DNA of 64,000 nucleotides from an uncultured Clostridia bacterium (GCA_947588805.1 CANPYR010000002.1:35035-99034), one strand, 5' to 3'. Shown: positions 16,007 through 25,867, numbered from the stretch's first letter. The notes: a model not told the origin generated them from the sequence alone. Made by a program: numbers and translations.

Positions 16007-16429
16007 ATGACACGACATGAGATCCGGGAAGCGGAATTTCTTTTGCTGTTTGAAAAGACCTTCACCGATGAGGACGTGAGCGAGCTTATAACACGGCATG
16101 AAACCGACTACGAGTATAAATGCGAGGAAGAGGTCGAGGAAACCGTAAAGGACGTTCTTTCAAAAATCCCCGAGCTTGACGGCGTAATCTCAAGATATTC
16201 CTCAACGAGGGCGGTAAGCAGGATACCGAGGGTAAATCTTTCTATTCTGCGGCTCGCTGTTTTCGAGATATTATACAGAAGGGAAAAGGTCCCCGTGAAC
16301 GCGGTCGTAAACGAAGCGGTAGGTCTTGCGAAAGCCTACGGCCAGGACAGCGACGTAAGATTTGTGAACGGAGTGCTCGGCTCGTTTACAAGAAGCCTTA
16401 AAGAAGATGAAAAGCTTCCTCGGAATTGA
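16007..16429 (+). CDS. nusB: Transcription antitermination factor NusB
   Basis: 140 residues, all-helical, starting at ATG 16007 after TAGGAGA. Family motifs are present: REAEFLLLFE at the start, and PRVNLSILRLAVFEILYRREKVPVNAVVNEAVGLAKAYG. It binds boxA RNA with S10 during rRNA antitermination. Its end overlaps the next gene by 23 bp. Confidence 0.96.
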   Translation: MTRHEIREAEFLLLFEKTFTDEDVSELITRHETDYEYKCEEEVEETVKDVLSKIPELDGVISRYSSTRAVSRIPRVNLSILRLAVFEILYRREKVPVNAVVNEAVGLAKAYGQDSDVRFVNGVLGSFTRSLKEDEKLPRN

Positions 16430-17354
16430 TACTTCAAACTATACCACATCCGCGGCGATATACGAGCCGTCTTCGGGAATAATAAGACAGCGTAAAAAGC
16501 TTCTTCCCGTAAAAGATGGCGAAAAGGGGATAAGGCAGTCCGACGCGGTGTTTCATCACACAAGACAGCTTCCCGAAACGGCGAAGGAGCTTTTGGAGAG
16601 CTCAAATTCCGATATACGCGCAGTAGGAGTATCGGTAAGACCGAGAAACGTCGAAGGCTCGTATATGCCGTGCTTTTTGGCGGGCGAGACCGCGGGAGAG
16701 CTTATAAGCTCCGCGCTCGGCGTGAAGCTCTATAAAACCTCGCACCAGGTAGGACATATCCTTGCGGCGCTATATTCATCCGGAAGGCTTGACCTGTTAA
16801 AAAGCGAAAAAAGCTTTATCGCCTTTCACGTCAGCGGCGGCACCACGGACTGTCTGATCTGCGCGCCGGATAAGGATGAAGCTCTGACATGCCGAGAGAT
16901 AGCTTCCTCGAGCGATCTTAAGGCGGGACAGGCCATAGACAGAGTAGGGGTAACGCTCGGACTGAAATTTCCCTGCGGCAAGGAGCTTGAAGAGCTTGCT
17001 ATAAGATCCGAAAGAAAATTCAGGATCTCTCCACATATAAAAGACGGCTGCTGCTCCTTTTCGGGGCTTGAGAATATATGCAAAAAAATGCTTTCAGACG
17101 GCGAGAAAAAGGAAGATATCGCGCTTTACTGCATTAAATATATCGAAGCCGCGATAATTAAAACGACCGAGTGGGCTCTGAAAGAATACGGCGAGCTGCC
17201 GATAGTTTACGCCGGCGGCGTGATGTCAGACAGGATTATAAGAGAAAGCGTCGCCGGCAGATTTGAAGCATACTTTGCAGATCCCGAGTTTTCATCCGAC
17301 AACGCGGCAGGGATCGCTATCTACGCGGCGATAAGGGAGGGAGAGGTACTTTGA
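16407..17354 (+). CDS. TsaD/Kae1-related M22 ATPase paralogue
   Basis: 315 residues with an ASKHA/M22 fold: an N-terminal FLGIDTSNYTTSAAIY, a metal motif SHQVGH (His113, His117), a phosphate-binding HVSGGTTDCLI and a late GGVMSD plus DNAAGIAIY. These are features of TsaD, the threonylcarbamoyl-adenosine enzyme, but the protein is more divergent and no other tRNA-t6A gene is adjacent. The gene sits between nusB and xseA. It may be a TsaD paralogue of unknown role rather than the genuine tsaD; the genome must be checked for a second copy. Confidence 0.8.
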   Translation: MKSFLGIDTSNYTTSAAIYEPSSGIIRQRKKLLPVKDGEKGIRQSDAVFHHTRQLPETAKELLESSNSDIRAVGVSVRPRNVEGSYMPCFLAGETAGELISSALGVKLYKTSHQVGHILAALYSSGRLDLLKSEKSFIAFHVSGGTTDCLICAPDKDEALTCREIASSSDLKAGQAIDRVGVTLGLKFPCGKELEELAIRSERKFRISPHIKDGCCSFSGLENICKKMLSDGEKKEDIALYCIKYIEAAIIKTTEWALKEYGELPIVYAGGVMSDRIIRESVAGRFEAYFADPEFSSDNAAGIAIYAAIREGEVL

Positions 17355-18544
17355 GCATATATACCGTCTCTCAGATTTCAAATATACTTTCCGCAAAATT
17401 AAGGACCGAACCCAAATTCAGGGGGATAGCGGTAAAAGGAGAAATAACGGATCTCGGCCGCGACAGGGCGGGGCATATGTATTTCCGTCTTACGGACGGG
17501 GACTGCTCGATAAAAGCGGTGATGTTTGCTCAGTACGCGGCGAAGCTGAGATTTGCGCCATTTGACGGGATTTCGGCGATAGCTTACGGAGCGCTCGACT
17601 ACTATCAGCGAGACGGAAGCTGCGAGATAAAGGTCGCACAGCTTCTTCCCGACGGCGCGGGAGCGGAGTATCTATCGCTTATAAAGCTTAAAGAAAAGCT
17701 TGAAGCGCTCGGGATATTCAGCGCCCCTAAGAAGCCGGTCCCGAAGTATCCGAAAAGCATAGCGGTAGTAACTTCGCCGGACGGCGCGGCCCTTCAGGAC
17801 ATAAAAAATATAACGTCAAGAAGATATCCGATAGCAAAGCTCACGGTTTTTCCGACTCTTGTACAGGGCGATTTCGCCCCGCAGGGGATAGTTTCAGCGC
17901 TTTCTATGGCCGACAGCTCCGGCGCGGACGTAATAATACTTACAAGGGGCGGCGGCTCGTCGGACGATCTTTCGGCATTTAACGCCGAGACCGTAGTTAT
18001 GGCCGTCGCGTCATGCAGTACTCCTGTGATCTCGGCGGTAGGTCATGAAACCGACTGGACTCTTTCGGATCTTGCGGCGGACCTGAGAGCGCCTACTCCG
18101 TCCGGAGCCGCAGAGCTCGCTACGCCGGATATAGCGGAGATGAGAAGAGAGCTTGATACTCTTTCGGCGCTTTTAAAGCATTCCGCGCTTTCAAGAATAG
18201 GAGCTCTCAGAGAAAATCTCAGGGGAATAGATTATATGCTTATAGGATATTCCTTAAGCTCAAGGATTAAGGCACGGCGAAAGGAGCTTGAAGCGCTCTC
18301 GGAGAGACTTGAAAACGGAGCGCAGCAAAAAATCAGGCTCGGAAGACTAAGGCTTGAAGCCATAGGCGGGCTTCTTGAAAGTCTCGACCCGCAGAGGGTA
18401 GTTTCACGCGGGTACGCGATCGTATACAAAAACGGGGAACTTATTCCGCAAGCGGACATGCTTTCCGCAAAGGACGAGATAAGAATAATAATGCGCGGCG
18501 GCTCAGTCGGCGCAGAGGTAACGGGTGAATTAGATGAATTATGA
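17351..18544 (+). CDS. xseA: Exodeoxyribonuclease VII large subunit
   Basis: 397 residues from TTG 17351, overlapping the preceding stop by 4 bp, with GAGGGAGAGG upstream. It has an N-terminal OB fold (GEITDLGRDRAGHMYFRL) and the catalytic core with IAVVTSPDGAALQDI, ILTRGGGSSDDLSAFN and ISAVGHETDWTLSDLAADLRAPTPS, followed by a coiled-coil region. It is the nuclease subunit that degrades single-stranded DNA with XseB. Confidence 0.97.
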   Translation: MSIYTVSQISNILSAKLRTEPKFRGIAVKGEITDLGRDRAGHMYFRLTDGDCSIKAVMFAQYAAKLRFAPFDGISAIAYGALDYYQRDGSCEIKVAQLLPDGAGAEYLSLIKLKEKLEALGIFSAPKKPVPKYPKSIAVVTSPDGAALQDIKNITSRRYPIAKLTVFPTLVQGDFAPQGIVSALSMADSSGADVIILTRGGGSSDDLSAFNAETVVMAVASCSTPVISAVGHETDWTLSDLAADLRAPTPSGAAELATPDIAEMRRELDTLSALLKHSALSRIGALRENLRGIDYMLIGYSLSSRIKARRKELEALSERLENGAQQKIRLGRLRLEAIGGLLESLDPQRVVSRGYAIVYKNGELIPQADMLSAKDEIRIIMRGGSVGAEVTGELDEL

Positions 18545-18710
18545 AGAATCTGTAAAAAGGCTCAGGGAGATATGCGACCTGTTAAGGAACGAATCAACGC
18601 CGCTTGAAGAAACCGCAAGGCTTTATAAAGAGGGAGCAAAGCTTTTGGAGGAATGCAAGAGCGCCCTTGATAAGGCCGAGAAGGAGATAACGGATGAAAA
18701 AAATATTTGA
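18534..18710 (+). CDS. xseB: Exodeoxyribonuclease VII small subunit
   Basis: 58 residues, ATG 18534 to TGA 18710. It overlaps xseA by 11 bp and ispA by 17 bp. The sequence NYEESVKRLREICDLL, then TPLEETARLYKEGAKLLEECKSALDKAEKEI, is the XseB two-helix pattern. It is slightly shorter than most XseB proteins. It caps the XseA helices to assemble the nuclease. Confidence 0.93.
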   Translation: MNYEESVKRLREICDLLRNESTPLEETARLYKEGAKLLEECKSALDKAEKEITDEKNI

Positions 18711-19611
18711 AGACGGGATAAGCGCCGAGGTTTCTAAAATTAACGGGTATCTGTATAACGTTCCAGAGCTTGAGATAAAAGAGAATTCGCCGTGGGAAAA
18801 GGTTCTCGAAGCGGAAAAATATGCTCTCTCGGCAGGCGGCAAGAGGATAAGAGCGGTTATGGTCGTTGAATTTTACAAGCTCTTTTCCGGGGAAATATCC
18901 CCGCCGCCGCAGGTATATGAAGCTGCGTGCGCGATAGAGATGACTCACACGTTTTCTTTAATACACGACGATATGCCGGAGATGGACGACGACGATACAA
19001 GGCGTGGAAAACCATCCACGCATATAGCCTACGGAACGGCCGAAGCGCTTTTAGCTGGAGACGGACTTGCGATACTTCCGTATGAAATCATAGCAAGGCT
19101 GTCGGAGGAGGGGAAAATATCCCCCGAGACTGCCGTAAAGCTTATATCGGTTTTAAGCAAAAACGCCGGAAATAAGGGAATGATAGCCGGACAGACGCTC
19201 GACTTATGGAGCGAGGGAAGGCATGAGGAGATCGACGAGCCTTTTCTGCGAAAAATGTCGAAGCTTAAGACCGGAAGGATGCTGATCGCTTCCTGCGTTT
19301 TCGGAGCGGTTTTAGCCGGCGCGGACGACGAAAAGCTCCGCGACGCAGAAAAGTATGCGGAAAATATCGGACTTGCTTTCCAGATAATAGACGATATACT
19401 TGACGTAACATCAGACGCTTCCACGCTCGGAAAGCCGATAGGAAGCGATAAGGAAAGGCATAAGCCGACGTTTGCGGACCTGCTCGGAATATCCGGCGCG
19501 CAGAAGGAAGCGGAAAAACTCAGCGGCGAAGCCGCAGGGGTTCTTGAAAAATACCCCGGGAGCGAGCTTTTAAGGGAATACGCAGTCGAGCTTTGCAGAC
19601 GAAAATTCTGA
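18694..19611 (+). CDS. ispA: Polyprenyl synthetase (farnesyl diphosphate synthase type)
   Basis: 305 residues. Both aspartate-rich motifs are visible: DDMPEMDDDDTRRGKPS near residue 90 and IIDDILDVT near 230. It condenses isopentenyl and dimethylallyl diphosphates to farnesyl (or geranylgeranyl) diphosphate. Its position before dxs in the xseAB-ispA-dxs cluster supports ispA. The exact chain length cannot be told from sequence here. Confidence 0.95.
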   Translation: MKKIFEDGISAEVSKINGYLYNVPELEIKENSPWEKVLEAEKYALSAGGKRIRAVMVVEFYKLFSGEISPPPQVYEAACAIEMTHTFSLIHDDMPEMDDDDTRRGKPSTHIAYGTAEALLAGDGLAILPYEIIARLSEEGKISPETAVKLISVLSKNAGNKGMIAGQTLDLWSEGRHEEIDEPFLRKMSKLKTGRMLIASCVFGAVLAGADDEKLRDAEKYAENIGLAFQIIDDILDVTSDASTLGKPIGSDKERHKPTFADLLGISGAQKEAEKLSGEAAGVLEKYPGSELLREYAVELCRRKF

Positions 19612-19638
19612 TTTGAAATTTTGAAATGAAGTGATATC

Positions 19639-21453
19639 TTGAAATACAGGCTTTTGTCGCGGCTTGATCTGCCGCAGGAGCTTAAAAAGCTTTCGCTCAA
19701 GCAGGAAGAGGAGCTATGCGCCGAGATCAGGGATAAGATAATCTCCACCGTATCAAAAAACGGAGGGCACCTGAGTTCAAACCTCGGCGCGGTTGAGCTG
19801 ACTGTCGCTATTCATAAGGTATTTGATTCTCCGAACGACAAGATAGTATTCGACGTAGGGCATCAGAGCTATACGCATAAGCTTCTCACAGGGAGATACA
19901 AGGATTTTCACACCCTCAGAAAAAAAGGAGGGATTTCCGGTTTTACCCGTCCATCTGAATCGGAGCACGATTCAAATATCAGCGGCCACAGCTCTAATTC
20001 AATATCGGTAGCTCTCGGAATGGCGGAAGCCATGAGACTTTCCGGGGACGGTCATCACGTTGTCGCGGTGATAGGAGACGGCGCCATGACCGGCGGGCTT
20101 GCCTTTGAGGGACTGAATAACGCCGGAAATTCGGGCTGCAATATTATAGTTATACTGAATTATAACGAGATGTCGATCTCAAAAAATATCGGAGGTCTCG
20201 CGGCGTATCTTTCAGAGCTTCGCACAAAAGTGACCTACAGAAACATAAAATCCGGAGCAAAGAAGGTAATAGGCTCTATTCCTATTATCGGGAGCGGTAT
20301 CAGCAGCATAATCTCAGCGTCCAAGGACAGCATAAAGGAAAGAATACTTCATTCGACGATGTTTGAGGACTTCGGGTTTGAATTCATAGGACCGGTCGAC
20401 GGGCATAATCTTGAAAAGCTCGAGGCGGCTCTCAAAAGCGCCAAGGAGCTCGGTGGACCCGTCCTTGTTCAGGTTAATACCGTTAAAGGAAAAGGGTATG
20501 TGCCTGCGGAGCAGCAACCGGGAGAGTATCACGGCGTAGGTAAATTCGACGCCGAGACCGGCGAAAAGCAGGAGTCCGGACCGTCGTTCTCGGACGAATT
20601 CGGAAAAGAGCTTGCAAGGCTTGCAAAGAAGGACGAAAGGATCATAGGGATCACCGCCGCGATGAAATACGGCGTAGGGCTCAATCATTTCAACGACGGT
20701 TTGAAGGACAGGCTCTTTGACGTAGGGATAGCGGAGGAGCACGCGGTGAGCTTCGCAGCGGGACTTGCGACCATGGGGAAGCTTCCTGTATTTTCGGTAT
20801 ATTCGAGCTTCTTACAGCGCTCCTACGACGAGCTGATACACGATATCGCCATCCCGGGGCTTCATACGGTGCTTGCAATCTGCAACGCGGGGATAGTAGG
20901 CGAAGACGGCGAAACCCATCAGGGACTTTTCGATATACCTTTTCTCACGACGGTGCCGGGAGTGACTATTTACTCCCCGGCGGGGTATGAGGAAATGAGA
21001 CTGTGCCTAAATAAAGCGCTTTATGAGGATAAAGGGCTTTCGGCTGTAAGAATGCCGAAAGGCGGGGAGGATTTCATAGGAACTCCCACCACGGAATTTG
21101 AATACAAAAATCGCGGCTCTGATACGCTGATAATCGCATACGGAAGACTTTCTTCCGAAGCGGAAAAAGCTTCGCTTGATTTAGGAGCGGACCTTTTAAG
21201 GCTGACAAGGATATTCCCTTTACAGGATGAAGCTATAGAAATAATCCGTTCGCATAAATTTGCATATATCTTCGAGGAATGCATGAAGGAAGGCTCTGTC
21301 GGCGAAAAGATAGCGGCTCTCGCGCCCAATACGGTAAGAACTGCGATAGAAGACTTTGTGCCGTGCATGAGCGTCTGTGAAGCTTTTAAGCTTTACGGGC
21401 TGACGGCTGAAAAAATGACTGAAAAGATAAGGAGCCGGAATGCCGAGACTTGA
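19639..21453 (+). CDS. dxs: 1-Deoxy-D-xylulose-5-phosphate synthase
   Basis: 604 residues from TTG 19639 with a weak ribosome site. It is a thiamine diphosphate enzyme of transketolase type: GHQSYTHKLLTGR, the cofactor motif GDGAMTGGLAFEGLNNAG, and the C-terminal half with AEEHAVSFAAGLA and NAGIVGEDGETHQG. It makes the first MEP-pathway intermediate from pyruvate and glyceraldehyde 3-phosphate. It overlaps tlyA by 14 bp. Confidence 0.98.
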   Translation: MKYRLLSRLDLPQELKKLSLKQEEELCAEIRDKIISTVSKNGGHLSSNLGAVELTVAIHKVFDSPNDKIVFDVGHQSYTHKLLTGRYKDFHTLRKKGGISGFTRPSESEHDSNISGHSSNSISVALGMAEAMRLSGDGHHVVAVIGDGAMTGGLAFEGLNNAGNSGCNIIVILNYNEMSISKNIGGLAAYLSELRTKVTYRNIKSGAKKVIGSIPIIGSGISSIISASKDSIKERILHSTMFEDFGFEFIGPVDGHNLEKLEAALKSAKELGGPVLVQVNTVKGKGYVPAEQQPGEYHGVGKFDAETGEKQESGPSFSDEFGKELARLAKKDERIIGITAAMKYGVGLNHFNDGLKDRLFDVGIAEEHAVSFAAGLATMGKLPVFSVYSSFLQRSYDELIHDIAIPGLHTVLAICNAGIVGEDGETHQGLFDIPFLTTVPGVTIYSPAGYEEMRLCLNKALYEDKGLSAVRMPKGGEDFIGTPTTEFEYKNRGSDTLIIAYGRLSSEAEKASLDLGADLLRLTRIFPLQDEAIEIIRSHKFAYIFEECMKEGSVGEKIAALAPNTVRTAIEDFVPCMSVCEAFKLYGLTAEKMTEKIRSRNAET

Positions 21454-22243
21454 TCAGGAAACGGTTCGCCGAGGGATTTGTCCGTCAAGAGAGCGCGCGA
21501 AGGAATATATAACCTCGGGACAGGTGAGCGTGAACGGCGTTGAGATAAAGAAGCCGTCGTTTGAAGTTTCCGAGACGGATATAATAGTTCTCAGCGGCGA
21601 GACTCTTAAATATGTCGGCCGCGGGGGATTAAAGCTTGAAAAGGCTCTTAAAAGCTTTGAAATCGATGCTTCGGGCCTTATCTGCCTTGACATAGGCGCT
21701 TCTACGGGAGGATTCACCGACTGCCTGCTTCAAAACGGCGCGAAAAAGGTCTATGCCGCGGATGTCGGCCGCGGACAGCTTTCAAAGAAGCTTTTAAACG
21801 ATAAAAGAGTTGTGAATATGGAGGGCGTAAACGTCAAGGACTTAAGCGCCGCGATGTTTGACGAAAAAATAGATTTTGCGGTATCGGATCTGTCGTTTAT
21901 CTCTTCAAGATTCTCGGCCGAAGCGATAAAAAGGATACTAACCGAAGGCAGCGGGGCGGCGATACTTATAAAGCCGCAGTTTGAAGCCGGGAAAAAATAT
22001 CTCGGAAAGTCCGGGATTGTAAAAGACAGAAACGCGCATGAGGATGTATTAAAAAGCCTTTGCGCATACTATAAAAGCATAGGTCTTAGCGTAAGGGGAC
22101 TTATTCCCTCGCCGATAACCGGCGGGGACGGAAATATTGAATATCTCGCACATCTTGTAAAGTCTGAAAGCTTTACGGATATTGATATAGACTACAGAGC
22201 GCTCGTAGATACTGCGTTCAAAGAAAAAGCGGTGAAGAAATGA
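21440..22243 (+). CDS. tlyA: TlyA-family 2'-O rRNA methyltransferase
   Basis: 267 residues with an N-terminal S4 domain (PSRERAKEYITSGQVSVNG), then a RrmJ/FtsJ-like SAM fold starting LDIGASTGGFTDCLLQNGA, and ILIKPQFEAG. The family methylates ribosomal RNA and is also named hemolysin A or YqxC. The position between dxs and nadK is conserved in Firmicutes. ATG 21440 follows AAGGAG. Confidence 0.93.
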   Translation: MPRLDQETVRRGICPSRERAKEYITSGQVSVNGVEIKKPSFEVSETDIIVLSGETLKYVGRGGLKLEKALKSFEIDASGLICLDIGASTGGFTDCLLQNGAKKVYAADVGRGQLSKKLLNDKRVVNMEGVNVKDLSAAMFDEKIDFAVSDLSFISSRFSAEAIKRILTEGSGAAILIKPQFEAGKKYLGKSGIVKDRNAHEDVLKSLCAYYKSIGLSVRGLIPSPITGGDGNIEYLAHLVKSESFTDIDIDYRALVDTAFKEKAVKK

Positions 22244-23106
22244 CAGTTTTTGTATATCCGAATTTTGAAAAGCTGCACTCTCTTTCCTGTACCGTCGAGA
22301 CGTGCGGGATACTGAGTAAGCTTGGCTGCAAGATCCTGCTTCCCGATTTTGCAAAAGATAAAGCGGATTTTTCCGGCGCGGAGTTTCTTTCACAGGATGA
22401 AGCGGCGAAATCCTGCGATATAATGATCTCTATCGGCGGGGACGGGACCATACTTAAATGCGCGGGTATGGCCTCCATGAACCGAAAGGAGCTTTTGGGA
22501 ATAAACTGCGGCAGACTCGGATTCATGGCTTCTTTGGAGCTTGACGAGCTTGAATGCCTTAAAGCGCTTATCGAGGGAAATTACAGAGTCGAAGAAAGAA
22601 TGATGATAAGCGCGGGGATAATATATAACGGCGGCGAGATGAAAAAGCTTACCGCGCTTAACGAAGCGGTAATTTCAAACTACGGCGGCAGAGGGATCCA
22701 CGACTTCACGGTTCGAGCCGACGGTATCACGGTCTCGTCTTTAAGAGCCGACGGTCTGATATTTTCAACCCCTACCGGAGCTTCGGGATACTCGCTTTCG
22801 GCCGGCGGGCCGCTTATCGAGCCAACGCTTGACTGCATAGAATTCACGCAGATCTGTCCGCATTCGCTTTTTGCAAGAACTATGCTTTTTTCGCCGGATA
22901 AAAAGATAGAGATAAGATTTCACTCCGACGGAAGAACAAAAGCCGGAGTTTCGGTTGACGGAAGCGAGCCGATAGCGCTTGACGAATGCGATATGGTGAC
23001 GGTCGAGCGTGCGGATGAAAGGTTAAGGCTTATAGATATACGCGGGGGAAGCTATTTCAGGGCGATAAACTCAAAGCTTATGCAGCCCGCAAAGCCGCAG
23101 CAATAG
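22240..23106 (+). CDS. nadK: NAD kinase
   Basis: 288 residues, overlapping tlyA by 4 bp. It has the ISIGGDGTILK motif, GINCGRLGFMA, the NE motif in TALNEAVI, and FSTPTGASGYSLSAGGPLI. It phosphorylates NAD to NADP in the cytoplasm. Confidence 0.97.
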   Translation: MTVFVYPNFEKLHSLSCTVETCGILSKLGCKILLPDFAKDKADFSGAEFLSQDEAAKSCDIMISIGGDGTILKCAGMASMNRKELLGINCGRLGFMASLELDELECLKALIEGNYRVEERMMISAGIIYNGGEMKKLTALNEAVISNYGGRGIHDFTVRADGITVSSLRADGLIFSTPTGASGYSLSAGGPLIEPTLDCIEFTQICPHSLFARTMLFSPDKKIEIRFHSDGRTKAGVSVDGSEPIALDECDMVTVERADERLRLIDIRGGSYFRAINSKLMQPAKPQQ

Positions 23107-23167
23107 AGTAACAGTAAACAAATATAACGGGAATTTATATGATCGCAGGAAAAATAAGGAGGAAAGG

Positions 23168-23617
23168 ATGAAAACAGACAGAAAAAAGGCGATACTCGAT
23201 ATCGTCACGCACTATGAAGTCGATACTCAGGAAACGCTCCAGGCGCTCTTGCTTGAACGCGGTTTTTCCGTTACTCAGGCCACCGTTTCGAGGGATATAA
23301 GGGAAATGAATCTTACGAAGGTTCTCGGAGAGGGCGGCAGCTATAAATATTCCGTCCCGAGAGCAGACAGGGACGGCGGCGCGCTTGCAAATCTTTCAAG
23401 ATATTTCGCCGACTCGGTATACGGAGTAGACAGGGCGATGAACACGGTAGTGATAAAGTGCCACGCCGGAGCCGCGAGCGCTGTATGCGCAAGGCTCGAC
23501 AACGCGGGCTACAGCGATATAGTAGGAACTCTCGCCGGAGACGATACTATTTTTGTTATGATGCGTTCTACCGAGGACGCGGAAAAGATGCTTAGCATAC
23601 TTGAAAAACTCTTGTAA
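23168..23617 (+). CDS. argR: Arginine repressor ArgR
   Basis: 149 residues. The N-terminal winged helix (TQETLQALLLERGFSVTQ, then ATVSRDIREMNLTKV) and the C-terminal arginine-binding domain (AGAASAVCARLD, GTLAGDDTIFVMM) are clear. It controls arginine metabolism when arginine is bound. The 61-bp gap before it has AGGAGG but no obvious promoter. Its location directly before recN is conserved in Firmicutes. Confidence 0.97.
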   Translation: MKTDRKKAILDIVTHYEVDTQETLQALLLERGFSVTQATVSRDIREMNLTKVLGEGGSYKYSVPRADRDGGALANLSRYFADSVYGVDRAMNTVVIKCHAGAASAVCARLDNAGYSDIVGTLAGDDTIFVMMRSTEDAEKMLSILEKLL

Positions 23618-23631
23618 AAGGAAGTACGGAA

Positions 23632-25305
23632 ATGCTGAAGGAGCTTCATATAGAGAACCTTGCGGTAATAGAAAACGCGACGATAGAGCTCGGCCCGCGC
23701 CTTAACGTGTTTACAGGCGAGACGGGCGCCGGAAAGTCTATCCTGATAGGCGGTATAAACGCGGTCCTCGGCCAGAGAGTTTCAAGGGAAATAGTCCGTG
23801 CGGGAGCGGAAAAAGCTTATGTTTCGGCAGTTTTTACCGATATCCCAGAGGAAGCCGTAAATAAGCTGAAAGAGCTTGGGATAGAGCCGGAGGACGAGCT
23901 GATAGTCTCGCGTGAAATATCACAGGACGGCAGGGGAGCGGCAAGGATAAATTCCCGCGCAGTAAGCGTTTCGGCGCTCAGGGAGCTCGGAAATCTTCTT
24001 ATAAACATCCACGGTCAGCACGACAGCCAGATACTTTTGGACCCCTCTAAGCATCTTGAAATACTTGACGGATACGCCATGACCGACGAGGTTCTTGAGG
24101 ACTACAGGGCTTCCTTCAGGGAGCTTCAGCTCACCGCGAGGGAGATGTCAAGAATAAGCAGGTCCGACCGCGAGACAAAGGCGAGAGCGGAATATCTTAA
24201 ATCCGTAATAAAAGAGATCGAGCCGCTTAAACCCGAGCCGGGCGAGGACATAGCTGTAGAAGAGAAATTCAGACTTCTTGACAATTCCGTAGAGCTTTCT
24301 AAAGCTTTGCACACGGCTTCGCTGCTTCTTTCGGGAGACGATGAGACGGACGGCGCTACAGAAGCCGTAAGATCCGCGCTTGATGAAATAAAAAGCTCAG
24401 AAGATATTTTTTCTGATCTTAAACCGTATGCCGAAAGGCTCGCTTCCGCGGAGATCGAGCTTTCGGATATCGCCGACGGGCTCGAGAGACTTTGCGAGTC
24501 ATTGGATATCGATCCCGCGGAATATGAAAGACTTTCACAGCGCAGAGACGATCTTACAAGGATAAAAAGAAAATACGGTCCCGAGCTTTCGGACGTAATA
24601 GAGCTCTGCGAAAAATCTCGCGAGGAGCTTACGAAGATCTCGGGCTCAGAGCTTGAGCTTGAAGAGCTTGCAAGAAAAAAATCGGAGCTTTTAGCTGTCG
24701 CTTCAAAGAAGGCTGAAAATCTCAGCCGTCTCAGAGAAGAAGCCGCAAAGCGATTCCGCGAACAGGTAGAAAACGAGCTGAGATTTCTTAATATGCCGGA
24801 CGTGAGGATAGAAATGCGGCTCGAAAGAGGAAAGCTTACCGGAAACGGCATGGACGGAGCGGAGCTTTTGATATCCTCAAACAGGGGAGAAGAGCCGAAG
24901 CCTGTGGCGAAGATAGCGTCGGGCGGCGAGCTTTCGAGGATAATGCTCGCGCTTAAAAGCGTTATATCCGACCGCGACTCTATCCCGACGATGATCTTTG
25001 ACGAGATAGACGCGGGAGTGAGCGGACGCGCGGCCCAAAAGATCGGTATCAAGCTCCGGGAGATATCAAGAAAGCGCCAGGTGCTCTGCGTAACTCACCT
25101 CGCTCAGATAGCGATAGTCGGAGACGATCATATACTTATAGAAAAATCCAGCGGCGAGCATAGAACCACCACCGAAATAAAACCGCTTGATTTCAAAGGC
25201 AGAACGCTCGAGATAGCAAGGATTCTCGGCGGGGACAATATCACCGAAACGGTGCTTAAAGACGCGGAAGAACAGCTTAGATCCGCGCTGGAAGGAGTAA
25301 AATAA
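23632..25305 (+). CDS. recN: DNA repair protein RecN
   Basis: 557 residues, an SMC-like ATPase. Walker A GETGAGKSILI lies near residue 30, the QHDSQ motif in NIHGQHDSQILL, a central coiled coil (about 150-370), the signature KIASGGELSRIMLALK and Walker B MIFDEIDAGVSG. It acts early in double-strand break repair. Its stop overlaps the next start by one base. Confidence 0.97.
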   Translation: MLKELHIENLAVIENATIELGPRLNVFTGETGAGKSILIGGINAVLGQRVSREIVRAGAEKAYVSAVFTDIPEEAVNKLKELGIEPEDELIVSREISQDGRGAARINSRAVSVSALRELGNLLINIHGQHDSQILLDPSKHLEILDGYAMTDEVLEDYRASFRELQLTAREMSRISRSDRETKARAEYLKSVIKEIEPLKPEPGEDIAVEEKFRLLDNSVELSKALHTASLLLSGDDETDGATEAVRSALDEIKSSEDIFSDLKPYAERLASAEIELSDIADGLERLCESLDIDPAEYERLSQRRDDLTRIKRKYGPELSDVIELCEKSREELTKISGSELELEELARKKSELLAVASKKAENLSRLREEAAKRFREQVENELRFLNMPDVRIEMRLERGKLTGNGMDGAELLISSNRGEEPKPVAKIASGGELSRIMLALKSVISDRDSIPTMIFDEIDAGVSGRAAQKIGIKLREISRKRQVLCVTHLAQIAIVGDDHILIEKSSGEHRTTTEIKPLDFKGRTLEIARILGGDNITETVLKDAEEQLRSALEGVK

Positions 25306-25847
25306 TGATTTTGGTATATCTTGCAAACGGCTACGAGGAAATAGAAGCTCTTTCGCCCGTTGACTGCTTAAGAAGATGCGAAAAAGAGGTAAAGACCGTA
25401 GGAGTTAATTCAAGAGCCGCGACCGGTTCCCACGGCATAACGGTTTTTTGCGACCTCATCGCCGAGGAAGTAATTCTTGACGGAAGCATAGAAATGATCA
25501 TACTTCCTGGAGGAATGCCGGGAACGTTGAATCTTGAAAAATCGCCCTACGTTCAAAAAGCCATAGACTATTGCGCCGAAAACGGTATCCCGATAGCCGC
25601 TATATGCGCGGCTCCGTCCGTTTTGGGGCATAAGGGACTTTTGAAGGGCAAGAAAGCGACCTGCTATCCCGGTTTTGAGGACCAGCTTATAGGCGCGGAA
25701 TTTGTCGATACCGCCGCAGTAACCGACGGAAAGATAATCACAGCCTGCGGAATGGGCTCCGCGCTTGAATTTTCGTATGAGATCGTCAGTACGCTGTTTA
25801 ACGCCGAGCGCGCGGAAAAGCTGATGAAAGCGCTCAATAAGAAGTGA
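25305..25847 (+). CDS. DJ-1/PfpI family protein
   Basis: 180 residues with the DJ-1 fold: VYLANGYEEIEALSPVDCLRR, ILPGGMPGTLNL and the nucleophilic-elbow cysteine in AAICAAPSVLG (about residue 106). Relatives include YajL/ThiJ-type proteins; the precise activity (chaperone, glyoxalase or deglycase) is not decided by sequence. Confidence 0.92.
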   Translation: MILVYLANGYEEIEALSPVDCLRRCEKEVKTVGVNSRAATGSHGITVFCDLIAEEVILDGSIEMIILPGGMPGTLNLEKSPYVQKAIDYCAENGIPIAAICAAPSVLGHKGLLKGKKATCYPGFEDQLIGAEFVDTAAVTDGKIITACGMGSALEFSYEIVSTLFNAERAEKLMKALNKK

Positions 25848-25867
25848 TGAAAGTGAAAGGATAAAAA

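Noticed and set aside
24126-25052. Long minus-strand frame of 308 codons opposite recN
   Set aside because: Serine-rich low-complexity antisense frame within a clear recN; no ribosome site or family features.
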